Shown here: positions 1 through 8,213 of the stretch, piece by piece
Layout of the letters: every line of letters starts with the position of its first letter
Numbering within the stretch: position 1 is the first letter of the stretch
Assembly (NCBI RefSeq): GCF_001294535.1
Contig: NZ_LGIC01000066.1
Coordinates: 105,460 to 169,459 of the forward strand
Length of the DNA: 64,000 nucleotides
Source: Cypionkella psychrotolerans
GTDB taxonomy: Bacteria > Pseudomonadota > Alphaproteobacteria > Rhodobacterales > Rhodobacteraceae
Direction of reading: 5' to 3'
Notes under the pieces: model-generated
Databases searched by the model: none
Seen by the model: only the letters and a program-made list of their open reading frames with translations
Told to the model about the DNA's origin: nothing
Program-made: the position numbers and the translations under genes

Positions 1-455
1 ATAGCACCCAAGCGATTTATGCCGCGAACCTCTACTACGATCATGACCGCGCGGGAGGGTTCTTCAATGCCGCGACGGGTTTCGGCGCTTTGGGCTTTGG
101 GCCTGGGGCGGCTGTTGGCGCGGCACTGGCGGCACCGGGCGAACAGGTGATCTGCCTGATCGGCGATGGCGGCTTGCAGTTCAGCCCCGGCGAGTTGCGC
201 ACGGCGGTGGATGAGCGTTTGCCGATCACCTATGTCGTGTGGAACAACGCGGCCTTCGGCGAGATCGCCGATGCGATGCGTGGGGCGAATACCGAGGTGA
301 TCGGGTGTTCGCCCTCGCCCCTGAACATGGAGCCGTTTGCCGCCGCCTGCGACTTGCCGTTTGCGAGCGTGGCGTTGGACCCAGAAGCGCTGCACGCGGC
401 GCTGATCCAGCCACACAGCGGGCCACGCATGATCGAGGTGCGGGTGGCAAGGTAG
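1..455 (+). CDS. Thiamine-diphosphate-dependent enzyme (acetolactate synthase / 2-oxoacid decarboxylase family), C-terminal part
   Basis: The reading frame is open from base 3 and enters from outside the window, so only the last ~150 residues are seen. They hold the C-terminal ThDP-binding domain: a glycine-rich stretch followed by IGDGGLQFS, the GDG motif that starts the Mg/diphosphate-binding segment, then WNNAAFGEI, the usual place of the second half of that motif (normally N-N-x-x-[YF]). The family includes acetolactate synthases and oxoacid decarboxylases such as AruI of the arginine transaminase route. The neighbouring aminotransferase and glutamine-synthetase-like ligase suggest amino acid or amine catabolism, but the substrate cannot be read here. 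A strong terminator follows at 506-534. Confidence 0.85.
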   Translation, partial: STQAIYAANLYYDHDRAGGFFNAATGFGALGFGPGAAVGAALAAPGEQVICLIGDGGLQFSPGELRTAVDERLPITYVVWNNAAFGEIADAMRGANTEVIGCSPSPLNMEPFAAACDLPFASVALDPEALHAALIQPHSGPRMIEVRVAR

Positions 456-456
456 C

Positions 457-500
457 CGATTTTCGCGCGAAAATCGTAGACGGAATTCGCGCGAATTCCG
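457..500. repeat. Two adjacent perfect 20-bp palindromes sharing a TTCGCGCGAA core
   Basis: CGATTTTCGCGCGAAAATCG (457-476) and CGGAATTCGCGCGAATTCCG (481-500) are each perfectly self-complementary and separated by four bases. They lie directly after the stop codon of the ThDP enzyme and just before a classic terminator hairpin. They could form two hairpins or a cruciform, or be a small interspersed repeat. The function is unknown. Confidence 0.8.
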
Positions 501-505
501 ATTTC

Positions 506-534
506 GGGGCGCGTCTGTCGCGCCCCTTTCTTTT
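506..534 (+). terminator. Intrinsic terminator after the ThDP enzyme
   Basis: GGGGCGCG (506-513), a TCTGT loop, then CGCGCCCC (519-526) and the T-rich tail TTTCTTTT. This is a perfect 8-bp GC stem with a pyrimidine tract, ending the upstream gene 50 bp after its stop. Confidence 0.85.
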
Positions 535-581
535 GATCAAATTATTTGGCATAAGGCGATAAGTCCTGAAAGGTGCCCCTG

Positions 582-1946
582 ATGTCCGAGTCTCTGATCG
601 CCGGAATTCACCCAGACCGTCTGCAAAAGCTGCGCCTGCGCGAAGCCAAACGTTTTGCGCAGGGCCGCCCAAAGGCCCGCGCGGCACTCGACAAAGGTGC
701 AGATATATTCCTCGATGGTGTGCCTTTGCACTGGATGAAAGACTGGCCGATGCCGCATTTGCCTTTGATCACAAAGGCCAAGGGCGCGCGAATCACCGAT
801 ATCGACGGCTATGAGATCGACGATTTCTGTCTGGGCGACACTGGCAGCATGTTCGGCCACTCGCCTGCCCTTGTCGCCAAGGCGATCCGCCGCCAAGCCT
901 CACGCGGGCTGACCTATATGCTGCCCTCAGAGGAGGCTTTAGAGGCGGGGCGTCTGTTGACGACGCGTTTTGGCGATTTCCGCTGGCAGATCGCCACCAC
1001 CGCCACCGATGCCAACCGTTTTGCCATTCGCGTCGCGCGCGCCATCACCGGGCGGGCGAAGATACTGGTGTTCAACGGCTGCTATCACGGCACCGTCGAT
1101 GACGCGATGGTCGAGCTTTCCAATGGCGTGACGCAGAACCGCGAAGGCTTGATGGGGCAAGTGGCTGACCTTACGCTCGGCGCTGTGGCTTGCGAATTCA
1201 ACGACCTGAGCGCAGTGGAAGCGGCCCTTGCCAAAGGCGATGTTGCTGCCATCCTGACCGAGCCGGTGATGACCAATTCCTGCATGGTCCTCCCCGATCC
1301 CGGTTTCCACGCTGGCCTGCGCGCGCTGTCGCTGAAATACGGCGCGCTGTTGATGATCGACGAGACCCATACGATTTCCAGCGGGCTCGGCGGCTATACA
1401 GGCGTGTATGGCCTGACGCCCGATATCTTTGTGGTTGGCAAATGCGTGGCGGGCGGCATGCCCACCGCCGTCTGGGGCCTCACCCCGGAAACCGCTGCCC
1501 GCTATGAAGCCGCCAATACCGCCCGCGCGCCGGGACATTCCGGTATGGGCACCACCCTTTCGGCCAACCCGATGCAGTTCGCCTGTCTGAAAGCCACACT
1601 TTCGGGCGTGATGACGGCGAAAAACTATGCCCATATGGAAAGCCTCGCACACCGTCTGGCGCAGGGTCTTGGCAAATCCATCGCCCGGCACAAAGCGCCG
1701 TGGCATGTGGTGCGGGTTGGTGCGCGGGTGGAGTTCATCTGCGCTCCCGGCCCGTTGCACAATGGCACCGAAGCCGCCTTAGCGCATCAACCATCCGTGG
1801 AATCCGCGCTGCATGTCGCGCTGCTGAACCGGGGCTGCCTGATTGCCCCCTTCCACAACATGATGCTGATCAGCCCCGCCACCAAGAAACGCCAGGTCGA
1901 TCGCCTGATCGCCGCCTTTGACGAAACCCTGTCCGAATTGTTTTGA
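582..1946 (+). CDS. Class III PLP-dependent aminotransferase (glutamate-1-semialdehyde aminomutase-like)
   Basis: A 454-residue protein of the class III aminotransferase fold, which transfers or moves amino groups using pyridoxal phosphate. Seen: the N-terminal substrate region with DIDGYEIDDF, the cofactor-phosphate area FNGCYHGTVDD, the cofactor-binding Asp in MIDETHT, and the Schiff-base lysine in VVGKCVAGGMP. Length and motif order fit GSA-aminomutase-like aminotransferases. The ATG at 582 is chosen over GTG 573 because GAAAGG sits 8 bp before it. The stop is only 7 bp from the glutamine-synthetase-like gene, so the two are co-transcribed, probably in polyamine or amino acid breakdown. 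The true amino donor is not determinable. Confidence 0.9.
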   Translation: MSESLIAGIHPDRLQKLRLREAKRFAQGRPKARAALDKGADIFLDGVPLHWMKDWPMPHLPLITKAKGARITDIDGYEIDDFCLGDTGSMFGHSPALVAKAIRRQASRGLTYMLPSEEALEAGRLLTTRFGDFRWQIATTATDANRFAIRVARAITGRAKILVFNGCYHGTVDDAMVELSNGVTQNREGLMGQVADLTLGAVACEFNDLSAVEAALAKGDVAAILTEPVMTNSCMVLPDPGFHAGLRALSLKYGALLMIDETHTISSGLGGYTGVYGLTPDIFVVGKCVAGGMPTAVWGLTPETAARYEAANTARAPGHSGMGTTLSANPMQFACLKATLSGVMTAKNYAHMESLAHRLAQGLGKSIARHKAPWHVVRVGARVEFICAPGPLHNGTEAALAHQPSVESALHVALLNRGCLIAPFHNMMLISPATKKRQVDRLIAAFDETLSELF

Positions 1947-1953
1947 GATAACC

Positions 1954-3348
1954 ATGACCGATACTCACAGCCCCTCTGGTTCCACCGTCGCCGAGGCTGA
2001 AGCCTTTCTGGACGCGCATCCCGAGATCGAAGCTTTTGATATCGTGCTGCATGATGCCAATGGCATCGGGCGCGGCAAGATCATCCGCCGTCACGAATTG
2101 CTGGGCATGTTCAAATCCGGGCGGCATTTGCCGATCTCGATTCTGGGGTTGGATATCTGTGGCGAGGATGTGCATGAAACTGGGTTGATCTGGGATCAGG
2201 GCGACGGCGACCGTCGCGCTTGGCCGCTGCCGGGAACCCTGCGCCCGATCCACGCCAGCAAGCCGCCGCGCGGCGAGGTGCTGATGTGCGTCTATAACCT
2301 TGACGGCACCCCAATGAGTTCCGACCCCCGCCATGCCCTGCAACGCCAAGTCGATGCCTTGGCCGCAGCGGGCCTGCACCCGGCAGGCGCGTTCGAGTTG
2401 GAATTCTTCCTGCTGGCGAACGAGCGGTCCCCCGAGGGCAAAATGGTGCCCGCGCGCGATGTGTTGGACGGACGGCGGAACTCGAAAACCGATGTCTATT
2501 CGGTGGATCAGCTGCACGGGATGTTGCCGCTGTTTAACGATATCTACGCCGACGCCGCCAAGGCGGGTATCAAGGCGGAAACCTTGATTTCCGAATTTGC
2601 CCCCGGCCAGTATGAGCTGACCCTGCATTACCGCGAAGATGTGATGCAGGCGGCGGATGATCTATTGCGGCTGAAGCGGATGGTGCGCTATCACGCCCGC
2701 CAGCATGGCGTGACCGCCTGTTTCATGGCGAAACCGAATGAGGATTACGCCGGATCGGGCATGCATTTTCACGTCTCGATGCTGAATGACGCTGGCAAGA
2801 ACGTCTTCATCGAGGCAGTCGAGGGCCAGTATAACGACACCATCCTGCACGCCATCGGCGGCCTGCGCGCCACCATGGCCGAGTCGATGTTGATTTTCGC
2901 GCCTCATGCCAATTCATGGCGGCGGTTTGCCTCAAACTCCTACGCCCCGGTCAGCCCGACGTGGGGGGGGAACAACCGCTCGGTCGCCCTCCGCATCCCT
3001 GCGGGCGACATCCGTGCGCGCCGTATTGAACATCGCCCGGCGGGGGTGGATGCCAATGCCTATCTGGTGGCGGCCACCGTGCTGGCCGGGGTGCGGTATG
3101 GCATGGCGAACAAGATGGATCCGGGGCCGGAAACCACCGGGAATGGCTACACCGATGCCTCGGATGCGCCACCGATTCCGGTGGATTGGCGCTCGGCGAT
3201 TGAGGCGGCGAAGGCCTCGACGTTCCTGAAGGACGCCTTGGGCGAGGATATGCACCGCACCTTCACCGCGATCAAAGCAGCCGAATATGCGCGGGTGATG
3301 CGGACGGTGTCAGAGGTCGATTTCGATCTGTACCTGCATACCGTCTGA
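1954..3348 (+). CDS. Glutamine synthetase family protein (gamma-glutamyl-amine ligase type)
   Basis: 464 residues with the full glutamine synthetase catalytic layout: the metal-ligand motif in FELEFFL, the GSGMHFHVS histidine region, NSWRRF, and SPTWGGNNRSVALRIP followed by RIEHRP. It is shorter in the regulatory parts than GlnA and has an N-terminal HPEIEAFDIVLHDANG typical of the PuuA/GlnA3-like branch, which joins glutamate to putrescine or other amines. The start at ATG 1954 follows the aminotransferase by 7 bp. The pairing supports gamma-glutamylation of an amine, but the amine itself is an inference. Confidence 0.88.
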   Translation: MTDTHSPSGSTVAEAEAFLDAHPEIEAFDIVLHDANGIGRGKIIRRHELLGMFKSGRHLPISILGLDICGEDVHETGLIWDQGDGDRRAWPLPGTLRPIHASKPPRGEVLMCVYNLDGTPMSSDPRHALQRQVDALAAAGLHPAGAFELEFFLLANERSPEGKMVPARDVLDGRRNSKTDVYSVDQLHGMLPLFNDIYADAAKAGIKAETLISEFAPGQYELTLHYREDVMQAADDLLRLKRMVRYHARQHGVTACFMAKPNEDYAGSGMHFHVSMLNDAGKNVFIEAVEGQYNDTILHAIGGLRATMAESMLIFAPHANSWRRFASNSYAPVSPTWGGNNRSVALRIPAGDIRARRIEHRPAGVDANAYLVAATVLAGVRYGMANKMDPGPETTGNGYTDASDAPPIPVDWRSAIEAAKASTFLKDALGEDMHRTFTAIKAAEYARVMRTVSEVDFDLYLHTV

Positions 3349-3373
3349 GGCCGCGCGGGCTGACGGTTCAGCA

Positions 3374-3453
3374 GCCTCCGGTGGAGATATTTGAGCGCAG
3401 AGGACGACCCTTTCTCTGCTCTTTCACATTGGCCTAAATTCCCCGCTGGAGGC
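3374..3453. terminator. Head-to-head intergenic repeat pair forming a long imperfect hairpin between convergent genes
   Basis: The forward element 3374-3407 (GCCTCCGGTGGAGATATTTG...) faces a reverse element 3422-3453 (...AAATTCCCCGCTGGAGGC). Together they make a stem closed by GCCTCC/GGAGGC. The region separates the convergent glutamine-synthetase-like gene and cbiX, so it probably acts as a bidirectional terminator. The same element family recurs near 9261, 21057 and 39002. Confidence 0.55.
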
Positions 3454-3477
3454 ACGCAACGCTGAGCTAAATGCGCG

Positions 3478-4191
3478 TTATCCATGCTTAAACCGACAGT
3501 CTTGCAGGCAAACCGGGCTTGCCGCGCGGATAGCTTCGGCGATCAGGGCGGGGATTTCCGGGCGCAGGCCGAGGGCGGGGAGTTGGGTTCCGGTGAAACC
3601 TGCGCGGAGCAAGGCTTCGGGGATGTCGGTGGTGACGTGGCCGCCGGAGGCTGCGAAGAACGGCAGGCAGAGGGCTTCGGGGCCGAGGCCGGGCAGGTCT
3701 TTCAGTTGCGGGGATTGGTCGATGAAGCCCACCTGGACCGCGCAGCCCAGTTCGGCGCGGATTTTGTTGGCGACATGATGGGCGATGTCGGAGGGGACCG
3801 AGGTTTTGGAGGAGCCGTGGGCGGCGAGGATGATCGGGCCCGCGCGGGTTTGCAGCGCTTCGGCGGCGGTTTTCACGGCGAGGTCGTGTAGGGTGGTGAG
3901 GCAGCCGAGCGGTTCCAGCACTTGCCAGCCTTGCGCCCCTGCGGTTGTCAGGCGGGCGGGAAGGTGGGTGCGGGTGAACCAGCCACCAGCCATGAAGACG
4001 GGGAACAGCAGGCCTCCGGGGCCGAGTTTGGCGATGGCTGCGCTGAGGGCCTCGGGTTCGGCGAGAGTGGCGGAGGCGACAGTTTGGCCGGGCAGATGTG
4101 CCGCCACTTTGGCCGCGAGATCGGCCAGCTCCGCCGCGGCGGGTCCGGGGCTGGAGGGTTGGCCGTGGGCGACAATCAGGGCGGGGGGCAT
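3478..4191 (-). CDS. cbiX: Sirohydrochlorin/cobalt chelatase family protein (CbiX-like)
   Basis: A 237-residue protein with two tandem CbiX-type halves. The N-terminal half opens with LIVAHGQPSSP and the second half contains ILAAHGSSK, the repeated A-H-G-S metal-site histidine pattern of class II chelatases. Such enzymes insert Co2+ or Fe2+ into sirohydrochlorin for B12 or siroheme. The ATG at 4191 (CAT at 4189-4191) is preceded on the minus strand by AAAGGAAC, a good ribosome-binding site; the open frame upstream of it looks non-coding. It stands alone, with no cob genes visible, so the metal and the role remain inferred. Confidence 0.8.
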   Translation of the reverse strand: MPPALIVAHGQPSSPGPAAAELADLAAKVAAHLPGQTVASATLAEPEALSAAIAKLGPGGLLFPVFMAGGWFTRTHLPARLTTAGAQGWQVLEPLGCLTTLHDLAVKTAAEALQTRAGPIILAAHGSSKTSVPSDIAHHVANKIRAELGCAVQVGFIDQSPQLKDLPGLGPEALCLPFFAASGGHVTTDIPEALLRAGFTGTQLPALGLRPEIPALIAEAIRAASPVCLQDCRFKHG

Positions 4192-4265
4192 CGGGGTTCC
4201 TTTGTTATCTCGCAACCTAGAGCAAGGCGGGCGCGGGGCAAGGGGGTTGGCTGCGGCGGGGTCAG

Positions 4266-4281
4266 TGTCCACGCGTGGACA
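4266..4281. promoter_or_regulatory. Perfect 16-bp palindrome TGTCCACGCGTGGACA, copy 1
   Basis: TGTCCACGCGTGGACA followed by AGA. It lies between the divergent cbiX and phosphotransferase genes. An identical copy with the same AAGA flank is at 39267-39282. It is probably a binding site for a dimeric DNA-binding protein, whose identity is unknown. Confidence 0.55.
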
Positions 4282-4323
4282 AGACGATGGGTTATATGAT
4301 TTCAAAGGGTTAGATCCATGGCA

Positions 4324-4338
4324 TTAAGGGCTTGTTAA
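4324..4338. promoter_or_regulatory. CtrA-type site TTAA-N7-TTAA
   Basis: TTAAGGGCTTGTTAA is an exact match to the full CtrA-binding consensus known from alphaproteobacteria. It is located about 100 bp upstream of the phosphotransferase start and 42 bp after the 16-bp palindrome. It is consistent with cell-cycle or motility-type control, but a chance match is possible in an AT-rich gap. Confidence 0.4.
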
Positions 4339-4435
4339 GCTCTGCGCCCTGCCCTGCCCGATCAAAACTGCGCCGCAGCGCTTGACACTTCGCCACCTTG
4401 AAGGCCTGATGCGCCCGACCAGAACCGGGATTGCC

Positions 4436-5440
4436 ATGACCGATACGCGCTTGGGCGAGCTGTTGTCCTCTGCCCCTCCAACGCTCGGCGATGCCGAGGC
4501 TGCAAATCTTGCGCGCGCGCATTTTGGCGTGACGGGTGCGCTGAAACGGCTGACATCGGAACGCGATCTGAACATCCGCCTCACCACACCGGGGCAGGCC
4601 TATGTGCTGAAACTCGCCAACCCCGCCGAGCCGTTTGAGGTCACCGATTTGCAGACCAAGGCGTTGCTGCATCTGGAGGGGTCGGGGCTGCGGGTGCCAC
4701 AGGTGATCCGCACCACCAGCGGGGCGACCGAGGTGAGCACGCCACATGGCACGTTGCGGCTGCTGACCTATCTGGAGGGGGTGCCGCAGCATTTGACCCC
4801 GCGCAGCCCGGTGCAGGCCCGCGCGATGGCCGGGATGGCGGCGCGGTTGACGCTGGGACTGGCCGGGTTTGCGCATCCGGCGGCGGGCTATGTGTTGCAG
4901 TGGGATATCAAGCAAGCCAGTGCATTGCGCCCGATGCTGCCTGCGGTGCCAGATGATTTGCAAGGGCTGGCGGGAGCGGCGTTGAATCGGTTTGACGCAA
5001 TAGCGCCCGCGTTGGCAGGGCTGCGCTGGCAGGTGGTGCATAACGATCTGAACCCGCATAACGTGCTGGTATCGCCGGACAATCCAGATGAAATCGCCGG
5101 GGTCTTGGATTTCGGCGATATGGTACATACGCCGTTGATCTGCGATGCGGCGGTTGCGGCGTCTTATTGCGTTGATGCGGGTAAGCCGCTGGAAAGCCTG
5201 CTGAACTTCGCCCGCGCCTATCATGCGGTGTTGCCGCTGACCCTGCCCGAACGGCAGGTGTTCCCCGATCTGGTGGCGACACGGATGTTGACGACGATCA
5301 CCGTCGCCTCGGCGCGGGCGCAGCGCTACCCTGATAACGCGCCCTATATTCTGCGCAATATGGCGACGGCGCGGGAGGGGTTAACGTCTCTTGCCGCCGT
5401 GCCCCGCGCCAATCTGCTTAACGCCTTGGAGGCCCTATGA
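4436..5440 (+). CDS. APH-type phosphotransferase, hydroxylysine kinase-like
   Basis: 334 residues of the aminoglycoside-phosphotransferase/choline-kinase fold. Seen: the N-lobe segment YVLKLAN with the ATP-binding Lys, the catalytic loop HNDLNPHNVL (Asp as base, Asn as Mg ligand) and the metal-binding DFGD. It ends in an ATGA overlap with a class III PLP enzyme. This pair matches the organisation of 5-hydroxylysine kinase plus 5-phosphohydroxylysine phospho-lyase, which in many bacteria are fused in one polypeptide. The assignment rests on that pairing. ATG 4436 is preferred because it starts just before a typical N-terminus; ATG 4409, which has a better-looking GAAGG, is an alternative. Confidence 0.75.
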   Translation: MTDTRLGELLSSAPPTLGDAEAANLARAHFGVTGALKRLTSERDLNIRLTTPGQAYVLKLANPAEPFEVTDLQTKALLHLEGSGLRVPQVIRTTSGATEVSTPHGTLRLLTYLEGVPQHLTPRSPVQARAMAGMAARLTLGLAGFAHPAAGYVLQWDIKQASALRPMLPAVPDDLQGLAGAALNRFDAIAPALAGLRWQVVHNDLNPHNVLVSPDNPDEIAGVLDFGDMVHTPLICDAAVAASYCVDAGKPLESLLNFARAYHAVLPLTLPERQVFPDLVATRMLTTITVASARAQRYPDNAPYILRNMATAREGLTSLAAVPRANLLNALEAL

Positions 5441-6756
5441 AAAACGACGGAACCATGGTGAATGCCTATGTGCCCGGCAAAGGCGATTTGTCTGCAGAGG
5501 ATCAAGCGCTGGTGGCGCGCAGGGCAAAGGCTTTGGGGCCTGCCTATCGGTTGTTCTATGAAACCCCGGTGCATCTGGTGCGGGGGGAAGGCGTTTGGCT
5601 GTATGATGGCGCGGGCAACGCCTATTTGGATACCTATAATAATGTCGCGAGCGTCGGGCATTGTCATCCTGCCGTGGTGGCCGCAACCGCCAAGCAGGCG
5701 GCGATTCTTTCCAGCCATACCCGCTATTTGCACGACACCGTGCTGGATTATGCCGAGCGGTTGCTGGCGACGTTTCCCACCGAGCTTTCCCATGTGATGT
5801 TCACCTGCACCGGGTCTGAGGCCAATGATCTGGCGTTTCGGATTGCCCGCGCCCATACCGGCGGCACCGGGTTTATCGTCACGGAAAACGCTTATCATGG
5901 CGTGACTTACGCGATTGCGGGAATGTCTCCGTCTTTGGGTGAAGGCGTCGCTTTGGGTGAGCATGTGCGCACCGTCCGCGCGCCTGATCCGTTGCGGATG
6001 ACGGGCGACTTAGGGGCGGCTTTTGCGGCAGAAGTGCAGGCGGCGATTGACGATATGCTGCGGCATGGCATCAAGCCTGCGGGGTTGATTGTCGATACGA
6101 TTTTCTCGTCGGATGGGGTGTTTGAGGGGCCTGCGGGGTTTTTGGCCCCTGCCGTGGCGGCGATCCGTGCGGCGGGTGGGGTGTTTATTGCCGACGAAGT
6201 GCAGCCGGGCTTTGGCCGCTGTGGTGACACCATGTGGGGCTTTCAGCGCCATGGGCTGGTGCCGGATCTGGTCAGTTTGGGCAAGCCGATGGGCAATGGC
6301 TATCCGGTGGCGGGGCTGGTGATGCGGCCAGAAGTGATCGCGGCGTTTGGCGCAAAAGCGCGGTATTTCAACACCTTCGGCGGCAATGCGGTGGCGGCGG
6401 CGACGGCAATGGCGGTGCTGGAGGTGATCGAGTCCGAAGGTTTGCAGGAAAATGCGCGGGTGGTGGGCGGCTATTTTGCCGATGGTCTGCGCGGGTTGGC
6501 GGCGCGGTTTGACTGCCTTGGGCCGTTGCGAGCGGCAGGGTTGTTTTTGGGGCAAGAGATTGTCTCGGGCGGGCCGCTTGCTGCGGATGCTGCGAAAACC
6601 GGGCGGATCGTCAATGGCTTGCGCGAGGCGCGGGTGTTGATCTCGGCCACCGGGCCAAGGTCGAATGTTTTGAAGATCAGGCCGCCGCTGGTGTTCTCAA
6701 CGGCGAATGTGGATACGTTCTTGGCAGCGTTTGAGGCGGTTTTGCGGAGAGTGTAA
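5437..6756 (+). CDS. Class III PLP enzyme, probable 5-phosphohydroxylysine / phosphoethanolamine phospho-lyase type
   Basis: 439 residues. Seen: YLDTYNNVASVGHCHP, the substrate-side motif common to the AGXT2L/phospho-lyase branch; TGSEANDLAFR; the cofactor aspartate in FIADEVQPGFGR; and the Schiff-base lysine in SLGKPMGNGYP. Enzymes of this branch eliminate phosphate and ammonia from phosphorylated amino alcohols rather than transaminate. Translation is coupled to the kinase by an ATGA overlap, so a kinase/lyase two-step route is likely. An ordinary aminotransferase role cannot be excluded. Confidence 0.82.
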   Translation: MKNDGTMVNAYVPGKGDLSAEDQALVARRAKALGPAYRLFYETPVHLVRGEGVWLYDGAGNAYLDTYNNVASVGHCHPAVVAATAKQAAILSSHTRYLHDTVLDYAERLLATFPTELSHVMFTCTGSEANDLAFRIARAHTGGTGFIVTENAYHGVTYAIAGMSPSLGEGVALGEHVRTVRAPDPLRMTGDLGAAFAAEVQAAIDDMLRHGIKPAGLIVDTIFSSDGVFEGPAGFLAPAVAAIRAAGGVFIADEVQPGFGRCGDTMWGFQRHGLVPDLVSLGKPMGNGYPVAGLVMRPEVIAAFGAKARYFNTFGGNAVAAATAMAVLEVIESEGLQENARVVGGYFADGLRGLAARFDCLGPLRAAGLFLGQEIVSGGPLAADAAKTGRIVNGLREARVLISATGPRSNVLKIRPPLVFSTANVDTFLAAFEAVLRRV

Positions 6757-6761
6757 CGCGC

Positions 6762-6834
6762 GGCGGGGTGGACCCCGCCCTACCGGATACCCGACGCTGT
6801 TTTGAACAAGGAGTAAGGCGGGGTTCACCCCGCC
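6762..6834. repeat. Pair of 18-bp dyads GGCGGGGT-NN-ACCCCGCC between convergent genes
   Basis: 6762-6779 and 6817-6834 both read GGCGGGGT, two bases, ACCCCGCC, and are flanked by GCGC, so the two copies are also inverted copies of each other. They occupy the whole gap between the phospho-lyase stop and the EEP-family stop, and the second dyad includes that stop codon. They can form separate hairpins or one large stem, and probably terminate transcription from both sides. Confidence 0.6.
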
Positions 6835-7703
6835 GCGCCAAGGTCCACCCAAAGCGGGTGATGGTCTGAGGCGATTTCGCTGTTGTCGGTCCAAGCCCGG
6901 CGCAGATATGGGGCAAGGTCGCCCGTGACAAAGCAATGGTCCAACTGGCGCTGCCGGGTTACTCCGGCGATGATTTTCTCATGTGTATGCAGGGTTTGGC
7001 CCAGATGCGCGACCGCGTTGGTCAGGCCATCGGCATAGAGCGCGCCGGGGTGGTAAGGGGTTTGGCCGCTGATCCGGGCGTGTTCGGCGCTGCCGGGTTC
7101 GCAGTTGAAATCACCCATCCAGATCGCGGTTTGTGGGCAGGGCGGCTCGGGTTGGGATTCGGTCCAGTTGCGGGAAGGCTCGTCGTCGGTGCCGCTCCAT
7201 GGGCCGCCCGTGCGGGGGATTTGGGCGTGCAGATGCAGCAGGTGCTCGATTTGGGCGAGGCGTTCTTCGGTGCCGACATGGGCGAGGTGCAATGAGATCA
7301 CGCGGATCGGGCCGAGCGGAGTTTGGATCAGCGCCTCAAGCGCGGGGTTTTGGGTATTGAGCGGGCTGATCATCCGACGCATTGGCAACAGATGCAGGCG
7401 GCTCCACAGGATCGGCCAGCGCGACAGGATCATGGTGCCGAACTGACGGCGGCGGTTGATCACACGGCTGCCATCGGTGGTGGAGGCGTCCATGTCAAAG
7501 CCGGGGCCGTAGGCGGTGTAATAGTTTGGCAAGAGGCGTTCGAGGATCGCGGGTTGGTCGTCGTGGCGCGTGCGCGACCAGTGGCGCTCGACCTCTTGCA
7601 GGGCGACGATATCGGCGGCGCCTATGACTTTCGCGGCGCGGGTAAGGTCGTAGTGGCCGTCCGCGCCATAGCCGTATTGGATGTTGTAGCTGAGCAATTT
7701 CAT
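6825..7703 (-). CDS. Endonuclease/exonuclease/phosphatase (EEP) family protein
   Basis: 292 residues with the DNase I-like EEP fold. Seen: the N-terminal LLSYNIQYG, the metal-binding Glu in IVALQEVERH, the central histidine in VISLHLAHV, IWMGDFNCEPGS with the Asp-Asn pair, and the C-terminal SDHHPLWVDL catalytic histidine. All key residues of the family are present, so it should be an active Mg-dependent phosphodiesterase or phosphatase. No signal peptide is evident, so it is probably cytoplasmic. The substrate (nucleic acid, sphingomyelin or inositol phosphate) cannot be told. It is convergent with the upstream PLP gene. Confidence 0.85.
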   Translation of the reverse strand: MKLLSYNIQYGYGADGHYDLTRAAKVIGAADIVALQEVERHWSRTRHDDQPAILERLLPNYYTAYGPGFDMDASTTDGSRVINRRRQFGTMILSRWPILWSRLHLLPMRRMISPLNTQNPALEALIQTPLGPIRVISLHLAHVGTEERLAQIEHLLHLHAQIPRTGGPWSGTDDEPSRNWTESQPEPPCPQTAIWMGDFNCEPGSAEHARISGQTPYHPGALYADGLTNAVAHLGQTLHTHEKIIAGVTRQRQLDHCFVTGDLAPYLRRAWTDNSEIASDHHPLWVDLGAAG

Positions 7704-7772
7704 GAGCCGCAGACTAGCGGGGACGCCCCGGCTTGGCTAGGCTGGGGGCGACATGGGATGGGGGGAAACGCG

Positions 7773-8210
7773 ATGATTGTTCGGGCAGTGGCGGCAGGGG
7801 ATCTGGCGGCTTGGGAGCGGCTTTATGCGGGGTATGCGGCGTTTTATGGCGTGGCGCAGACCGAGGAGATGCGGGCGCGGGTCTGGAGCTGGCTGATGGA
7901 CCCCGCGCATGGCACCGAAGGTTTGGTGGCAGAGGTCGATGGTGTGGTGGTGGGGATCGTGCATTACCGCAGCTTTGCGCGGCCATTGTCGGCGACTATC
8001 GGGGGATTTCTCGACGATCTGTTTGTCGGGCCTGAGGCGCGAGGATCGGGGGCGGCGGAGGCTTTGGTGGAAGGCGTGGCGGATGTCGGCCGCAAGCGCG
8101 GTTGGTCGCTGATCCGCTGGATCACCGCAGAGGACAATTACCGCGCGCGGGGCTTATATGACCGGGTGGCCGAGAAGGCGAAATGGGTGACCTATGATAT
8201 CAAGTTGTAA
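7773..8210 (+). CDS. GNAT family N-acetyltransferase
   Basis: 145 residues with the GNAT fold: beta strands around VAEVDGVVVGIVHY, then FLDDLFVGPEARGSGAAEALVEG, the acetyl-CoA pyrophosphate-binding motif A (R-G-x-G-x-A), and a C-terminal NYRARGLYDRVAEK as in motif B. The ATG at 7773 is chosen because GGGGGAAA lies 6 bp before it; the longer open frame upstream overlaps the opposite-strand gene. It acetylates a small amine or a protein N-terminus or lysine; the target is unknown. The next gene begins 3 bp after the stop, so they form an operon. Confidence 0.85.
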   Translation: MIVRAVAAGDLAAWERLYAGYAAFYGVAQTEEMRARVWSWLMDPAHGTEGLVAEVDGVVVGIVHYRSFARPLSATIGGFLDDLFVGPEARGSGAAEALVEGVADVGRKRGWSLIRWITAEDNYRARGLYDRVAEKAKWVTYDIKL

Positions 8211-8213
8211 GTG

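Noticed and set aside
3484..4327. Plus-strand open frames overlapping cbiX
   Set aside because: Their translations are Gly/Ala-rich shadows of the minus-strand cbiX with no domain character.
8211..8213. GTG at 8211 as start of the CTCCTHT protein
   Set aside because: ATG follows immediately at 8214 and is the stronger start codon; the first residues are poorly conserved-looking in either case.
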